64,000 nucleotides of DNA from Nakamurella multipartita DSM 44233. Its GTDB lineage: Bacteria > Actinomycetota > Actinomycetes > Mycobacteriales > Nakamurellaceae. The stretch spans positions 1,116,001-1,180,000 of the forward strand of contig NC_013235.1 of assembly GCF_000024365.1 (NCBI RefSeq), read 5' to 3'. Below are positions 45,126-54,268 of the stretch, piece by piece (within the stretch, counting starts at the first letter, position 1; each line of letters starts with the position of its first letter). The notes beneath the pieces were generated by a model. That model was not told the DNA's origin and did not search any database. It worked only from the letters and a program-made list of their open reading frames with translations. Position numbers and translations under genes: made by a program.

Positions 45126-46909
45126 CAGTTCACCGCCACCATGGCGCCCTTGACCGACATCATGCCGCCGGAGGAGACCTCGCCGGTGGCCGAGGCCTTG
45201 ATCGCGACCTGGGTCGCCGAGGTCTCGGCCTTCACGCTGGCCTTGGTGGTCACGTTGACCCCGGAGATCTCGACGTCGGTGTCGGCCTTGAGGGTGATCT
45301 TCTTGCCTTGGATGGTGATCGATCCGTCGGCGCCGATGGCGATGCTGGAGTTGCCGGACTTGATCGTCATCGGTTTGCCCGAGGGCACCGTCGCCTCGAA
45401 CTTCTCCTTGCCCAGCACGATCTGGTGCTCCGCGCCGGCCAGGGTGAAGCTGATGTGCTGGTCGGCGGTCGCGTCGCCGTCCCCGAACTCCAGGAAATGC
45501 CCGGCCCGGGAGGTGATCCGGCGCTTGTTGACCTTGCTGTTGGCCACCCCGAACTCCACCGGCACGTCCTGACCGTTGTACACGCCGCCGAGCACGATCG
45601 GCCGGCGGCTGTCGCCGCCCTCGAACCCGACGATCACCTCGTCGTTGATCTCCGGGATGAACGTCGCGCCCCGGCCGTTGCCGGCGCCCACGGTGACCAC
45701 CCGGGCCCAGTTCGACTCGACCTGGTCCCCGGCCGACTTGTAGGCGACCTTGACCTCGCCGGGGGAGCCGTTCGGGTTGCCGACCTTGGTGACCACCCCG
45801 ATGACGATGCCCTGCCGGCGAAAGCTCGACGAGGCCTGGGTGGACAGCGCGTCGACCAGGGAGGACGGCCGGCGGTCGCCGGCGGTGAAGCGGGTGCTGA
45901 AACCCCGGCGGTTGTAGACGTGTTCGATCTCGGTGACGTGGTAATTGCCCGACGCCGGACCCGAACCGGTCACCGCCACCGTGGATCCCGGCACCACGGC
46001 TGGTTCGACCTGCACCGTGGTGCCGCGGGCGGTCACCGCCCCCGAGCTCCAGCGGCCGGCCAGCCGGTTGGCCAGCACCTCCGCGTCGGACTGGTCCAGC
46101 GGCACCTCGCTGGCCGTCACCGTCTTGGCCCGGCTGGAAAGGTCGCTGGCCTGGATGAACGGCTCGACCAGCGTCGGCACGCTGGACGTGCTGGCCGCCC
46201 GCCCCTGCGCGGTGACCGCCTGCTTAGTCTGCGGCCACCAGCCGTGCACCACCGGCTCGGCCGGGTGCAGGGCGCTGGCCCGGACGGTGAACGCGGTCAG
46301 CGTCGGGTCGTCGCCGAAGCCGAGGGAGGCGACCGGCTGCGCGTCCGTCGGCGCCGCCAGCACCAGCGTCGATTCCTCCACCCACCAGTCGTTGCCGGTC
46401 CGGTCGGCGATCTCGGTCAGGAAGCCGAAGTCGGTGTCGGACTGCATCAGGTAGTCCTGCTGCACGGTCAACGCGTCGGTGCCGCCGCGGTTCTCGAAGC
46501 TCAGGCCCTGCTCCCGGCAGATCTGGCCGATCACCTCGCCGTAGGTGATGGCGGCGAACGTGCGGATCTTGGCGCCCAGGGTGAGCTTGTAGGACAGGTC
46601 GTCGACGACGACGGTGAACTCGGGCTGCCCGTACTCGATACTCAGGTCGACCCCGGTGACCTCACCGGAGAGCAGCACCTGCCCGGAGCCGGCGGCGACC
46701 GAGACGGTGGCGCCGATGGCGAAAGTGCCGCCGGCGGCCAGGGCGTGGCCGGCATCGTCGAAGCGCAGCGTGGCCCGACCGGGCAAGCGCAGGCCCCGGG
46801 TGATGCGCAGCTCCATCAACGCGGCCAGCGCGCTCGCCGCCAGCGGCGCCCCGTTGACCTGCAGCACCGGGGCCGTTCGGTTGATGGACAGGGGATGGGC
46901 CATCGTCAT
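45125..46909 (-). CDS. VgrG-like spike protein (Afp8)
   Basis: The 594-residue protein has a gpD-like N-terminal part (SGEVTGVDLSIEYGQPEFTVVVDDLSYKL), a middle OB-fold region (GIVIGVVTKVGNP, then VGFEGGDSRRPIVLGGVYNG) and a C-terminal beta-prism with short regular repeats (ITIQGKKITLKADTDVEIS). This is the central spike that carries the PAAR tip and punctures the membrane. Translation begins at ATG 46909, overlapping the LysM stop. No extra effector domain is fused to its C-terminus. Confidence 0.92.
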   Translation of the reverse strand: MTMAHPLSINRTAPVLQVNGAPLAASALAALMELRITRGLRLPGRATLRFDDAGHALAAGGTFAIGATVSVAAGSGQVLLSGEVTGVDLSIEYGQPEFTVVVDDLSYKLTLGAKIRTFAAITYGEVIGQICREQGLSFENRGGTDALTVQQDYLMQSDTDFGFLTEIADRTGNDWWVEESTLVLAAPTDAQPVASLGFGDDPTLTAFTVRASALHPAEPVVHGWWPQTKQAVTAQGRAASTSSVPTLVEPFIQASDLSSRAKTVTASEVPLDQSDAEVLANRLAGRWSSGAVTARGTTVQVEPAVVPGSTVAVTGSGPASGNYHVTEIEHVYNRRGFSTRFTAGDRRPSSLVDALSTQASSSFRRQGIVIGVVTKVGNPNGSPGEVKVAYKSAGDQVESNWARVVTVGAGNGRGATFIPEINDEVIVGFEGGDSRRPIVLGGVYNGQDVPVEFGVANSKVNKRRITSRAGHFLEFGDGDATADQHISFTLAGAEHQIVLGKEKFEATVPSGKPMTIKSGNSSIAIGADGSITIQGKKITLKADTDVEISGVNVTTKASVKAETSATQVAIKASATGEVSSGGMMSVKGAMVAVN

Positions 46910-47565
46910 TCGGTGCCTCCCGGGATGGACAGCAGGGAACCCGGCCGCAGCGCGAGCGGATCGGCAATGGCGTTGGCGCCGGCGATCTGCCGCCAGCGGG
47001 TGGAATCGCCGTAGTACTTGGCCGAGATCCGATCGAGGGTCTCGCCGGGTTGGACCCGGTGCACCCGGTGCGGGTTCGGGGTGCCGGAGGTCGGGTTCTG
47101 CGGACCGAACGCGTCCGACGGGGCGAACTGGCGCAGGCTCAGGTCGACCTCGGCGCGCAGCGGCACCCCGGTCGAGGAGAAGTAGGTGAACCGCAGCGTC
47201 AGATCGGTGACGACCGCCTTGAACGAGTGCAGGTTGCCCCAGTGGAACACCACGTACGGCGGCCGGGCGTTGTTGCTCTGCGCGTCGGTGCCCGGCAGCG
47301 ACGAGTCGACGTCCATCAGCTTGAGCACCTTGCCGGTGTGCTGGCCGACGGACTGGCCGGTGTCGGTGGTGTCGAAGTGCAGGGTCAACCGCATCTCGCC
47401 GGACTGCGCACCCAGGTAGCGGACCTGGCCGACACCCTGGCCGCCGATCGAGTCGGCGCGCCACGAGTTCGTCCGCGAGACCGTCAGTTCCGCCGGGTTG
47501 AACATACACGGGATGGTGTCCGCGCGGCCCTCGATCTCCAGGAAAGCCTTTTCGGTCAATGGCAT
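46906..47565 (-). CDS. LysM-containing baseplate hub adaptor (Afp7)
   Basis: A 219-residue protein whose first 150 residues match the eCIS/T4-gp53-like hub adaptor (FLEIEGRADTIPCMFNPAEL, then FSSTGVPLRAEVDLSLRQF). It ends with a LysM domain (HRVQPGETLDRISAKYYGDS, about 171-190, through LRPGSLLSIP). It links the tube to the VgrG spike. In this setting LysM is thought to bind other baseplate parts rather than peptidoglycan. Confidence 0.92.
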   Translation of the reverse strand: MPLTEKAFLEIEGRADTIPCMFNPAELTVSRTNSWRADSIGGQGVGQVRYLGAQSGEMRLTLHFDTTDTGQSVGQHTGKVLKLMDVDSSLPGTDAQSNNARPPYVVFHWGNLHSFKAVVTDLTLRFTYFSSTGVPLRAEVDLSLRQFAPSDAFGPQNPTSGTPNPHRVHRVQPGETLDRISAKYYGDSTRWRQIAGANAIADPLALRPGSLLSIPGGTE

Positions 47566-47566
47566 C

Positions 47567-50500
47567 TCAGAACACCCCCGGGGTGAAGCGTCGGCCGCGC
47601 CGGGCCAGCTCGTCGAGCACCCGGTCCTCCAACCGGTCGACGATGACGTCGACCAGCTCGTCCCATTCGCGGGCGGTGAGTGCCTCGGCGATCGGCTGGC
47701 GTCGCGGCACGGTCTCGTCGGCCGGTTGGCTCATCCGGGACACCTCCGAACTGGTGGGCGCGAAGCCCGATGGACTGACGGGAGACGGTTCGACCGCGCC
47801 GCCGGCCAGGCCCGATGCCGTCGCCAGGCCGGCGCGAGCCCGGTCGAACAGCGAGGGCGGGACCAGATCCAGCAGGCTGTTGCGCCGGTCCGCGACCGGC
47901 CGGGTGTCCGGCGGTACGGCCGGGCCGGCGAGGGTGACCGATCCGCCGGGCCGATTGCGGCTGCCGATCCGCAGATCGGACGCGCTGCGGTCGGGGCGGC
48001 CGCTGCCGGCGAACGACCAGCTCGGATCGGCGCTGGCCGGAACCTCCGGCCCCCGGGCCGGCGGGTTCTGACGGTGCGTGCCCAGCCGGGGGGTCCCCAC
48101 CGGCGGCGACGGCGGCATCCGGCGGATGGTGGTCTCGGCGGCCGGGGTGATCCCGGTGGCCGGTGGAATCGCCTGGCGCAGCAGCAGTCCCAACGTCCGC
48201 TCGACCGACTCGCGAGCCGGGTGCCCGGGGTGGGCGTCGCGACGGCGAAGGGACGCGGCGGTGGCCTGGAGCGGGGCGCCGGTCGACGGGGCCGCACCGG
48301 ACACCGGGGAGCGGCGCAGCCGGGTGGTCGCGCCGGGTGCGGGCACGGTGGACCGGGTCGCCGCCGTCCGCGGCCCGACCGCGCCCGGTCCCGGGGCGGC
48401 GGCGGTGCGGGCGGCGTCGATCGTGCGGGCCGACCCGATCGACGGCAGCCGGTACGCGGCCGAGCCGGTCGGGATCAGCGACTGCAGCGAGTGCGGAACC
48501 TGGTACGCGGCCAGTGCTGTCGCGGTGGGCCCGGCCGAGGCTGGGGTGAACGCGGCAGGGGTGAACGCGGCTGGGGTGAAGGTGGCTGGGGTGAAGGTGG
48601 CTCGGCTGGACGCGGCCGGGGCGGACGCGGCCGCCGGCGAGGCGCCGGTCCGGACGGTCCGGCGGACGGGTGGCGCGCTCCGGTGGCCGGCGGCCGCCGG
48701 GACCGCGCGACGATCCGCGCCGACCTGGGCGGCCACCGGTCCCCGAGCCGGGCCCCGGCGCGCCGGGGCCGCCGCCGGCCAGGCCCCCGCGGTCTCGCGT
48801 CGACGCAACAGCCCCGCGCTCATCCGGCTTCCGGTCGTCCCGGCGAGCCGGTGGTGGCCCGAGGTGGCCGCCGACGGGGCCGGCGCGATGGTGGTCGGGC
48901 CGGCGTGCGCGCCGACGACGCCGGTCAGGGCGCTGGGTAGCCCGGTCACGGCCAGCGGCGCGGCGCTCCGGTGGGCCGCGGCCATGGTTCGGCGCAGCTC
49001 GGCGGCGCCGCCGGCCCCGCCGAGCACATCGCCTCGGAATTGCCCGGCCCTGGCCGGGATGCCGGCGCCGATGGTGCCGCTGATCGCGCTGCCATCGCCT
49101 CGGAGTTGCCCGGTCCTCGCGGGAGTGCCCGCGCCGACGGTGCTGCTGGTCGCGGTGATCTCTCGGGTGATCTCGCCGGAGGTCTGGGCGGACCCGCCGA
49201 GCGGCCGGGTGAGGTGGCGGCGGATCAGCGGGGCGGGCATCCGGTTGCCGGTGGCCGTGGCGGTGAACCGATCGCCGGACGCGGCGGCGGCAGACGGGGC
49301 GGGGGCGATGCTGGTCCGCGGTCGGGCGCCGGCCAGGCCGGTGATCGCGCTGGGCAGCCCGGCCAGCACCATCGGCCCGGCCGAGGCGCCCGGGGCGGCG
49401 CCGGTTGTCGGGGTCGGGGCGAGCGAGCGGCGGATCGTGCCGATGGCGGGCGCGCTGCCGGTGAATCCGCCCGCCGGGCCGCGTTCCGGCGTCGCGGGGC
49501 CGAGGGTGCGGCTGGTCTGGCCGGTCTGGCCGGCCGGCGCGGTGAACCGGCGGCGCACCAGGCCGGCGCCGATCCGGGGTCCGGTGATCCCCGCCAGCCG
49601 ATGGCCCGGCGCGGTGGCGGCGGACGGGGCGGGGGCGATGCTGGTCCGCGATCGGGCGCCGGCGAGGCCGGTGATCGCGCCGGGCAGCCCGGCCAGCACC
49701 ATCGGCCCGGCCGAGGCGCCCGGGGCGGCGCCGGTTGTCGGGGTCGGGGCGAGCGAACGGCGAATCGTGCCGACGGCGGCGCTGATCGGTGACCGATCTG
49801 CCCACGCGGACGCCGCGGGCCGACCCGGCGCCGTCCCCGCGTTCACCGGAACGGGCCGGGCCCGGCCCGAGGCTGCTCCGCCCGCGGCGAGACCCGCAGC
49901 GGCACCCACGGCGGCGCCGGCCCACGACCGCAGCAGCGAGAAGGTCGGGGCCGGCCGCGCCGTCGACCGGGCGGGCGCGATGGTTGTGGACCCCCACCGG
50001 TTCGCGGGGCCGCCGAGCGGCGCCCTCGCCCTGCCTCCCGCCGTCCAGGCCGCCCCGCGGGACAGCCCGCCGCCCGATCCCGTCAGGCCGGCCGATCCGG
50101 GCCTCGGCAACCGGGCCAGGCCAGCCGGCAACGGGCCGCGGCGCAGTGCCGTCCCGGCACCGCCCAGGACGCCGCCGGATCGGGGGCCGCCGACGACCGG
50201 GCTACCGGCACCCCCACCGACCCGGGCCGCGCCGACCGGGGCCGCACCGGCTGTGGGGAACCCACCGAGCGGGGCCGCGCCGACCGGGGCCGCACCGGCT
50301 GTGGGGAACCCACCGAGCGGGGCCGCGCCGATCGGGGCCGCACCGGCTGCGGGGGAGCGGCGCACCGGACCGGCCAGCTCACGGGAGAGGCGACGCAGCA
50401 GGCCGCCCGGCATCGGGCGAATGCCCGGAACAGCCCCGAGCTGACTGCCCGTTCCGGCGGCCCGGCCCGCTGCCGGCCCGCCCGAGGATTGCGCGGCGTG

Positions 50501-52621
50501 ACCCAGCGATACCGGCTCAACACTGAGAGGCGCGCCCGGCCCGGAAGACGACGAGGGTTGGGCCGACGACGATCGCCGGACCGTGCTGCTCGCCGGTTCG
50601 GCCGATCCCCGTGCTCCCGATGGCGAGATCCCGCTCCGGCCGGCGGCTCCGGCCGGCGCTGCCGCGGACGTCATCGGGACCTGACCGGCGGTGCTAATGG
50701 CGACGGCCGGGGCGGCCGCGGTGGGTGACCCGGCGGCTGGCGCCGGGCTTCGACGGATGCGGCCCTCGATGGCGCTCGGTGGACGCTGTTCCGGGGTGCC
50801 CCGACTGGCCGGCGCACTGAGCGAGCCTGCCGCCGCGGCGGCGCCCCGGCCCCGCGCGGAGGAGGCGGCGACCGCCGCGGGACCGGGAGCGACGGGCAGC
50901 CCACCGGCCGAGCGGACCCGGGCCAGCGTGGACCGGCGCAGGAAACTCCCGGGTCGCCAGCCCGCACCGCCGCCGGCATCGGCCCGACGCAGGGTCCATC
51001 GAGGTGTCGCCGCCTCGGCGTTGGTCAACGCCGATGGCTCGGCGTTCGGGAGGAAATTGCCCGCTGGGCGGGACTTTTCCTCCTGGACGCGGCCCGGCTC
51101 GGCCGCAGAGCGCGAGGCCGCGCCCTGGCCGGGGATCGGCTCGGGCCGGCTGGGAGTAGCGGACCCCCCGGTCCAGCGGCGTCGCAGGGCCGTGAGTGGG
51201 GGCGTGGTCAGGACCCCGGCGGTTACGCCCGGTTCTCCGGTGTTGGGGAGGAAAGTGCCCGCTGGGCGGGACTTTTCCTCCTGAACGCGGGTCGGCCCGG
51301 CCACCGAGCGCGAAGGTGCGCCCTGACCGAGGGCCGGCTTGGTTCCGGGGGCGGCCGACCCCCCGGTCCAGCGTCGACGCAGGGCCGCCGAGCCAGGCAG
51401 GGGCGCCGGCCCGGCTGCCGGACCGGACGTCGAACCGGGTTGCGTGGCGGGAGCTGAGGTGGCCGGAGCGGTCGCGGCCGTCACGGCTGAGCTGGTGGTG
51501 CTGCCGGCTGGATTCGCGGTCGCCCCGCGGCCGGTTCGGATCGGGCGCGGGGCGCTGGGCAGCACGGGGCGCGCCGGGCCGGGCTGGGCCTGGGGGACGC
51601 GCGGGGCCCGGGGGTGCGGTGGTGTGAGCGCGGCACCGGCCCAACGGCGGCGCAGGGCCACAGCGTGCCGAGCCCAGCCGGCCGGGCTCGCCGAACCGCG
51701 GGCCCGGGGCGCCGGGCCGGGCTGACCGGCCGGGCTGGGCTGACCGGCCGGGCCGGGTCGACGCGCGGGCTCGGTGGGGGCCGCCATGGTCGGACGCGGG
51801 GGAACGGCGGCGGCGGCCGCACTGGTGGCGATGCCGTTCCCCGCGGGCATCCCCGGCGGCGCACCCCCGCCACCGTGACCCCCGCCGTGACCACTGGTGT
51901 GACCACTGCCGTCACCACCGCCGTGACCACTGCCCTGTCCGGCACCGGTCCCGCCGGAGGGGTCGGGATGGCCGGGTGCCGGGAGCGGCGGCACCAGCTT
52001 GCTCCCCGCCCCCCGCATCGACCCGGTGAAGGTGATCTCCGGGATGCGCCGCACGGCAACCGGTTTGCCCGCCATCGCCGAACTCGCCGCGCCGGGTACA
52101 CGACCACCCAGCGACGGCACGGTGCCGGCCGCCCGGCGCAGTGACCGGCTGGGCAGGTCGGCGGCCGGCCAGATCACCGCCGGCGGGACGGCCGAGGCCC
52201 CGCCCGCCGGCCTGGAAACACCCGGGTGGGCCGGTCCGGCCAACGCCCGCCACACGGACCGCCGCGGACCGGCGGTCGTCGGGGTCGCCCCGGGGTCGGC
52301 CGACCCGGTTGCCGACGACGGGCGGCCCGCACTCCACGAGTCCTCGATCCGGCCGCCCGAGGGGTGCCACCACAACGGCGGCCGGGCGGGTCGCTGCCCA
52401 CCGGCCGGCGCGATCGGCACCGGACCGGCCAGCTGCCGGCGCACCTGAGGCGGGCGGCCGACGCCGGCGGTGAACCGCACCGCGGCGCCGCCGACGCTGC
52501 CCAACGGGGCCGGGCGCGCCCGCTGGCGCGGGCCGGGCGTCGCCCACCGCGAGACCAGCGACCGCACAAACGGTGTCGGCGCCGCAGGGGCCGGTGCGGC
52601 GTCGGGCATCGGTTCGCTCAT
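47567..52621 (-). CDS. 1684-residue low-complexity eCIS protein with repeated (L/I)RR motifs
   Basis: This gene sits where eCIS operons usually carry a modest protein between the second tube gene and the LysM gene. It starts at ATG 52621, overlapping the tube stop by four bases. Apart from the last ~45 residues, which look folded and conserved (TAREWDELVDVIVDRLEDRV, then DELARRGRRF), it is rich in Ala, Pro, Gly, Ser and Arg and is probably disordered. A short motif, (L/I/V)RR followed by R, S or another polar residue, recurs roughly 20 times (ALRRRWTGG, TIRRSLAPT, LLRRRETAG), every 30-100 residues. EEKSRPAG(T/N)FLPN occurs twice, 66 residues apart. The function is unknown. A ruler, scaffold or cargo-binding role is possible but not shown. 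Frame integrity over 5 kb and tight coupling argue that it is translated. Confidence 0.75.
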   Translation of the reverse strand: MSEPMPDAAPAPAAPTPFVRSLVSRWATPGPRQRARPAPLGSVGGAAVRFTAGVGRPPQVRRQLAGPVPIAPAGGQRPARPPLWWHPSGGRIEDSWSAGRPSSATGSADPGATPTTAGPRRSVWRALAGPAHPGVSRPAGGASAVPPAVIWPAADLPSRSLRRAAGTVPSLGGRVPGAASSAMAGKPVAVRRIPEITFTGSMRGAGSKLVPPLPAPGHPDPSGGTGAGQGSGHGGGDGSGHTSGHGGGHGGGGAPPGMPAGNGIATSAAAAAVPPRPTMAAPTEPARRPGPAGQPSPAGQPGPAPRARGSASPAGWARHAVALRRRWAGAALTPPHPRAPRVPQAQPGPARPVLPSAPRPIRTGRGATANPAGSTTSSAVTAATAPATSAPATQPGSTSGPAAGPAPLPGSAALRRRWTGGSAAPGTKPALGQGAPSRSVAGPTRVQEEKSRPAGTFLPNTGEPGVTAGVLTTPPLTALRRRWTGGSATPSRPEPIPGQGAASRSAAEPGRVQEEKSRPAGNFLPNAEPSALTNAEAATPRWTLRRADAGGGAGWRPGSFLRRSTLARVRSAGGLPVAPGPAAVAASSARGRGAAAAAGSLSAPASRGTPEQRPPSAIEGRIRRSPAPAAGSPTAAAPAVAISTAGQVPMTSAAAPAGAAGRSGISPSGARGSAEPASSTVRRSSSAQPSSSSGPGAPLSVEPVSLGHAAQSSGGPAAGRAAGTGSQLGAVPGIRPMPGGLLRRLSRELAGPVRRSPAAGAAPIGAAPLGGFPTAGAAPVGAAPLGGFPTAGAAPVGAARVGGGAGSPVVGGPRSGGVLGGAGTALRRGPLPAGLARLPRPGSAGLTGSGGGLSRGAAWTAGGRARAPLGGPANRWGSTTIAPARSTARPAPTFSLLRSWAGAAVGAAAGLAAGGAASGRARPVPVNAGTAPGRPAASAWADRSPISAAVGTIRRSLAPTPTTGAAPGASAGPMVLAGLPGAITGLAGARSRTSIAPAPSAATAPGHRLAGITGPRIGAGLVRRRFTAPAGQTGQTSRTLGPATPERGPAGGFTGSAPAIGTIRRSLAPTPTTGAAPGASAGPMVLAGLPSAITGLAGARPRTSIAPAPSAAAASGDRFTATATGNRMPAPLIRRHLTRPLGGSAQTSGEITREITATSSTVGAGTPARTGQLRGDGSAISGTIGAGIPARAGQFRGDVLGGAGGAAELRRTMAAAHRSAAPLAVTGLPSALTGVVGAHAGPTTIAPAPSAATSGHHRLAGTTGSRMSAGLLRRRETAGAWPAAAPARRGPARGPVAAQVGADRRAVPAAAGHRSAPPVRRTVRTGASPAAASAPAASSRATFTPATFTPAAFTPAAFTPASAGPTATALAAYQVPHSLQSLIPTGSAAYRLPSIGSARTIDAARTAAAPGPGAVGPRTAATRSTVPAPGATTRLRRSPVSGAAPSTGAPLQATAASLRRRDAHPGHPARESVERTLGLLLRQAIPPATGITPAAETTIRRMPPSPPVGTPRLGTHRQNPPARGPEVPASADPSWSFAGSGRPDRSASDLRIGSRNRPGGSVTLAGPAVPPDTRPVADRRNSLLDLVPPSLFDRARAGLATASGLAGGAVEPSPVSPSGFAPTSSEVSRMSQPADETVPRRQPIAEALTAREWDELVDVIVDRLEDRVLDELARRGRRFTPGVF
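49292..49780 (-). repeat. Two near-identical 159-bp direct repeats inside the 1684-residue gene
   Basis: Bases 49292-49450 and 49622-49780 differ at only a few positions and are offset by 330 bases, exactly 110 codons, so the frame is kept. The encoded unit contains IRRSLAPTPTTGAAPGASAG. Such high identity suggests a recent in-frame duplication. Confidence 0.85.
50226..50350 (-). repeat. 48-bp tandem repeat inside the 1684-residue gene
   Basis: About two and a half copies of a 48-bp unit encode GAAP(V/I)GAAPLGGFPTA in tandem. Copies are almost identical and in frame, another sign of expansion by slippage or unequal crossing over. Confidence 0.88.
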
Positions 52622-53100
52622 CGGGCCGGGGACGAGCTGCGGAAGCCGTGGTGGGCGATCTCCAGCTCCTCGGTCAGCGGGTCGTCGGTACCGATGCCGA
52701 ACCGGGGTCCGGTCCAGCGCACCGGGTACACCCCCTCCAGCGACCACGCCCGCAGCCGCGAACCGTTGCCGGCCACGGCGGTGATCGCCCCCGTGGAGCG
52801 CACGAGCTTGTTCCCGTTCGCGGCGAATCCCTCCCCGGCGGTCTTGTTCATCCAGTCGAACAGGGCATCGGCGTCGGTCAGCCCGCGGGTGAAGGTGATG
52901 GTCGGCCACTCGAGCCGGCCGGGCAGCCGGTGCACGAACCCGTTCTGCCCGCCCTCGGCCACCTCGACGAACCGCGAACTCACCTCGAGACCGGCCACGC
53001 TGGCGAACAACCCGATCTCGACGCCGTCGACCTCGAACAGGAACCGTGAGCCCAGCGCCGGATCGCCACCGAGATACCGGGCCGATTCAGGCGAACTCAC
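52618..53100 (-). CDS. Tail tube protein 2 (gp19 family, Afp5-like)
   Basis: A 160-residue T4-gp19-type tube protein: SRFLFEVDGVEIGLFASVAG at the N-terminus, FVHRLPGRLEWPTITFTRGL in the middle and a C-terminal LEIAHHGFR strand. Two tube proteins are usual in eCIS; the second forms the initiator ring on the hub. The GTG start at 53100 overlaps the 57-residue gene upstream by 14 bases. Confidence 0.93.
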   Translation of the reverse strand: MSSPESARYLGGDPALGSRFLFEVDGVEIGLFASVAGLEVSSRFVEVAEGGQNGFVHRLPGRLEWPTITFTRGLTDADALFDWMNKTAGEGFAANGNKLVRSTGAITAVAGNGSRLRAWSLEGVYPVRWTGPRFGIGTDDPLTEELEIAHHGFRSSSPAR

Positions 53101-53260
53101 GGACCACCTCCCACGCTCGCTCGTTCAGCCCCGCCACCGACCGGACCAGCCGGACCCGGTCCAGGTGCTCCAGGTCCAGCAGGTCGTCCAGCGGCCAGTG
53201 CAGGTGATAGGCCAGGTAGGCCACTTCCTGCCAGATGACCTCAACCGGATACCGCAACAT
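53087..53260 (-). CDS. 57-residue DUF6760-like eCIS protein
   Basis: This small gene is easily missed. It begins ATG 53260 (MLRYPVEVIWQEVAYLAYHL) and continues HWPLDDLLDLEHLDRVRLVR to a stop at 53087-53089. The sequence matches my recollection of the short DUF6760-like protein found between the tube genes of actinobacterial eCIS clusters. It is mostly helical and acidic/hydrophobic, in line with an assembly chaperone. It starts 5 bases after its upstream neighbour and overlaps the second tube gene by 14 bases. Confidence 0.85.
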   Translation of the reverse strand: MLRYPVEVIWQEVAYLAYHLHWPLDDLLDLEHLDRVRLVRSVAGLNERAWEVVREFA

Positions 53261-53265
53261 CGCGA

Positions 53266-53754
53266 TCAGGCCGGGACGCGGGGGATTTCCTCGATGCGCG
53301 CCCGCGGCATCGGCGGTGCGGTGACGCCGGGGCCCGCGGCCGGGGCGGCCGGCGACCCGGCAACCGCCGGGTCGGGAGCCGGCCGCGGAGCCGGGGCCGA
53401 CACCCCGATCAGCGGCGACGCCTGCGCCTGAACGGCCAGCAGTTGCTCGTATTCCTCCTGGCTGCCGAAGTTGATCACGCCGTAGAAGTCCTGCAGGAAC
53501 GCCAGATCCGCGGCGAACAGCCCCTCGATCTCGTGCGGCGTCACCAGGTCCAGCGAGCCCAGGTTCTGCACCACCCGGGCCAGGATCAGCACGGTCAACC
53601 GCGGGTCGTCCGGGCCCTGAACGGTCGGGTCGCGTAGCGGTTCCAGCTCGTCCCGGGCCGTGGCCAGTCGCATCCGACCGGTCCGGTGCAGATCCCCGTT
53701 CCGGTCGACATAGCCGCGTGGGAGCGTGAACTCGTACGCGGTGGTCAGGCTCAC
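53266..53754 (-). CDS. Conserved eCIS tail-assembly protein
   Basis: The GTG start at 53754 overlaps the first tube gene's stop (GTGA). The 162-residue product has a conserved core of about 100 residues (YEFTLPRGYVDRNGDLHRTG, then RLTVLILARVVQNLGSL, then LFAADLAFLQDFYGVIN) and a Pro/Ala-rich tail. Its position and core resemble tail-assembly chaperone-type proteins located after the tube gene in tailed phages and eCIS. I recognise the context but not a precise named function. Confidence 0.7.
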   Translation of the reverse strand: MSLTTAYEFTLPRGYVDRNGDLHRTGRMRLATARDELEPLRDPTVQGPDDPRLTVLILARVVQNLGSLDLVTPHEIEGLFAADLAFLQDFYGVINFGSQEEYEQLLAVQAQASPLIGVSAPAPRPAPDPAVAGSPAAPAAGPGVTAPPMPRARIEEIPRVPA

Positions 53755-54233
53755 TTCACCCTCGCCAGGCTCTCGACGGTAAGCGTGATCGTCTCCTTGA
53801 CCGGGTCGTTGGACTCCACCGACAGCTGGTCGGTGGAGATCTTGGACGGCCAGCCGTTGGTGAAGTTGAACCGGGCGATCTCGGCGTTGGTCGAGTCGTA
53901 CATCACGATCGAGCCGCTCTTGCGGTTGTTGGTCCGGTCGGAGAGCAGGATGCCCTTGTCCCGGATGTCGTTGAACCACCCCCAGAGCTTGTCCTGGGTC
54001 ATGTCCGGCGGGGCCATCCGGACCAGCGACAGGTCGGGGGCCTTGTTCGACTTGCCCAGGGTCTTGACGACCTGGACCTTGCCGTTCGCCCCGGCCTGTT
54101 CCATGGTGACCACCTCCATCTCGATGTCCAGACCGCTGACGCTGGACAGGATGGACACGACGGAGCCGTCGATCTCCAGGAAGAAGTTCTGGCTGACGAT
54201 CGGGTCGGTGTTGATCAGTTCCGCATTGGGCAT
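53751..54233 (-). CDS. Tail tube protein 1 (gp19 family, Afp1-like)
   Basis: A 160-residue tube subunit: SQNFFLEIDGSVVSILSSVSG, LDIEMEVVTMEQAGANGKVQ, WGWFNDIRDKG and a C-terminal ETITLTVESLARVK strand. This forms the inner tube that carries cargo. A strong ribosome site AAGGAGACGAAC precedes the ATG, suiting a protein needed in many copies. It follows the sheath gene by 35 bases. Confidence 0.95.
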   Translation of the reverse strand: MPNAELINTDPIVSQNFFLEIDGSVVSILSSVSGLDIEMEVVTMEQAGANGKVQVVKTLGKSNKAPDLSLVRMAPPDMTQDKLWGWFNDIRDKGILLSDRTNNRKSGSIVMYDSTNAEIARFNFTNGWPSKISTDQLSVESNDPVKETITLTVESLARVK

Positions 54234-54268
54234 GTTCGTCTCCTTGAATGGCGTGAGGGATCAGACGG

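Noticed and set aside
50226-50350. Tandem repeats considered as a CRISPR array
   Set aside because: The units are 48 bp without unique spacers, keep the reading frame and encode repeated peptides.
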